Below, piece by piece: positions 14,457 to 14,542 of a stretch of 14,542 nt of DNA. The stretch is from NCBI GenBank assembly GCA_021203665.1, contig JAJQAT010000022.1, forward strand, positions 1-14,542, in the 5' to 3' direction. Both the position numbers and the translations under genes were made by a program. The notes beneath the pieces are model-generated. The model saw only the letters and a list, made by a program, of their open reading frames with translations. It was not told the origin of the DNA and did no database searches. How positions within the stretch are numbered: position 1 is the stretch's first letter; each line of letters opens with the position of its first letter. Source of the DNA: Bacillota bacterium (lineage in GTDB: Bacteria > Bacillota > Clostridia > UBA1381).

Positions 14457-14488
14457 TCTATTCTACTATAGAATAGAAATTGTGTCAA
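14457..14488 (-). promoter_or_regulatory. Deacetylase promoter with palindromic operator over the -10 box
   Basis: On the minus strand TTGACA (14488-14483) is followed after 17 bp by TAGAAT (14465-14460), giving a start near 14453 and a leader of about 18 nt. Arms TCTATTCTA (14457-14465) and TAGAATAGA (14469-14477) form a perfect 9-bp inverted repeat with a 3-nt centre, covering the -10 box and part of the spacer. This is the expected place for a dimeric repressor; I cannot name the regulator. Confidence 0.75.
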
Positions 14489-14503
14489 GTTTTGAGTTGG
14501 TTA

Positions 14504-14532
14504 TTGCAAAATATTTCAAAATCAAATATAAT
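14504..14532 (+). promoter_or_regulatory. Outward promoter for a gene beyond the right edge
   Basis: TTGCAA (14504-14509), 17 bp and TATAAT (14527-14532) form a reasonable sigma-A promoter reading out of the window, back to back with the deacetylase promoter. No start codon with a ribosome binding site follows within the remaining 10 bases. Confidence 0.5.
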
Positions 14533-14542
14533 GTATATAGGC

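Noticed and set aside
1..14542. Mobile element, phage, CRISPR or defence island
   Set aside because: No transposase, integrase, phage structural gene, direct-repeat array or defence domain is visible, and codon use is uniform across the window.

Overview
The window looks like chromosomal core-type sequence from an anaerobic member of the Clostridia (Firmicutes). The evidence is near-consensus sigma-A promoters (TTGACA-17/18-TATAAT), strong GGAGG-type ribosome binding sites, GTG and TTG starts, GC-richer genes between very AT-rich intergenic DNA, an iron-sulfur aldo/keto reductase, and a corrinoid-activator-type ASKHA protein. I see no rRNA, tRNA, transposase, integrase, phage gene or CRISPR array. 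Genus cannot be fixed from the sequence alone.

Layout. (1) A diacylglycerol glucosyltransferase-like gene (132-1256, +) converges with, and overlaps by 49 nt, an RluA-family pseudouridine synthase (1208-2134, -). (2) From one almost perfectly symmetric promoter at 2174-2207, rluA runs left. A rightward unit carries a possible 34-residue leader peptide or structured leader, a YesL/DUF624-like membrane protein, mnmG (tRNA U34 modification) and a ferredoxin-tailed aldo/keto reductase; the last three are packed end to end. (3) A consensus promoter drives an MBOAT/AlgI-like O-acyltransferase and a DHHW/AlgJ-like partner (6353-8941), a typical polysaccharide O-acetylation pair. (4) Another consensus promoter and a terminator-like 5' UTR hairpin precede a three-gene ABC importer of the TrpXYZ-like ABC_sub_bind type (9111-11780), closed by a very strong intrinsic terminator. 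(5) On the minus strand, a secreted polysaccharide deacetylase (14435-13662) is followed 16 nt later by a 600-residue protein joining a MetH-reactivation-like N-terminus to a RACo-like ASKHA ATPase (13645-11843). A palindrome covers their promoter. A further + strand promoter points out of the right end.

Several products act on the cell envelope (lipid glucosylation, O-acetylation, deacetylation), two modify RNA, and one unit imports a small ligand. No single new multi-gene system is evident. The most unusual signals are regulatory: a promoter that reads the same on both strands, a 14-bp inverted repeat joining a promoter spacer to the downstream ribosome binding site, and the leader between 2241 and 2370. 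The corrinoid-activator-like fusion is the most unusual protein.
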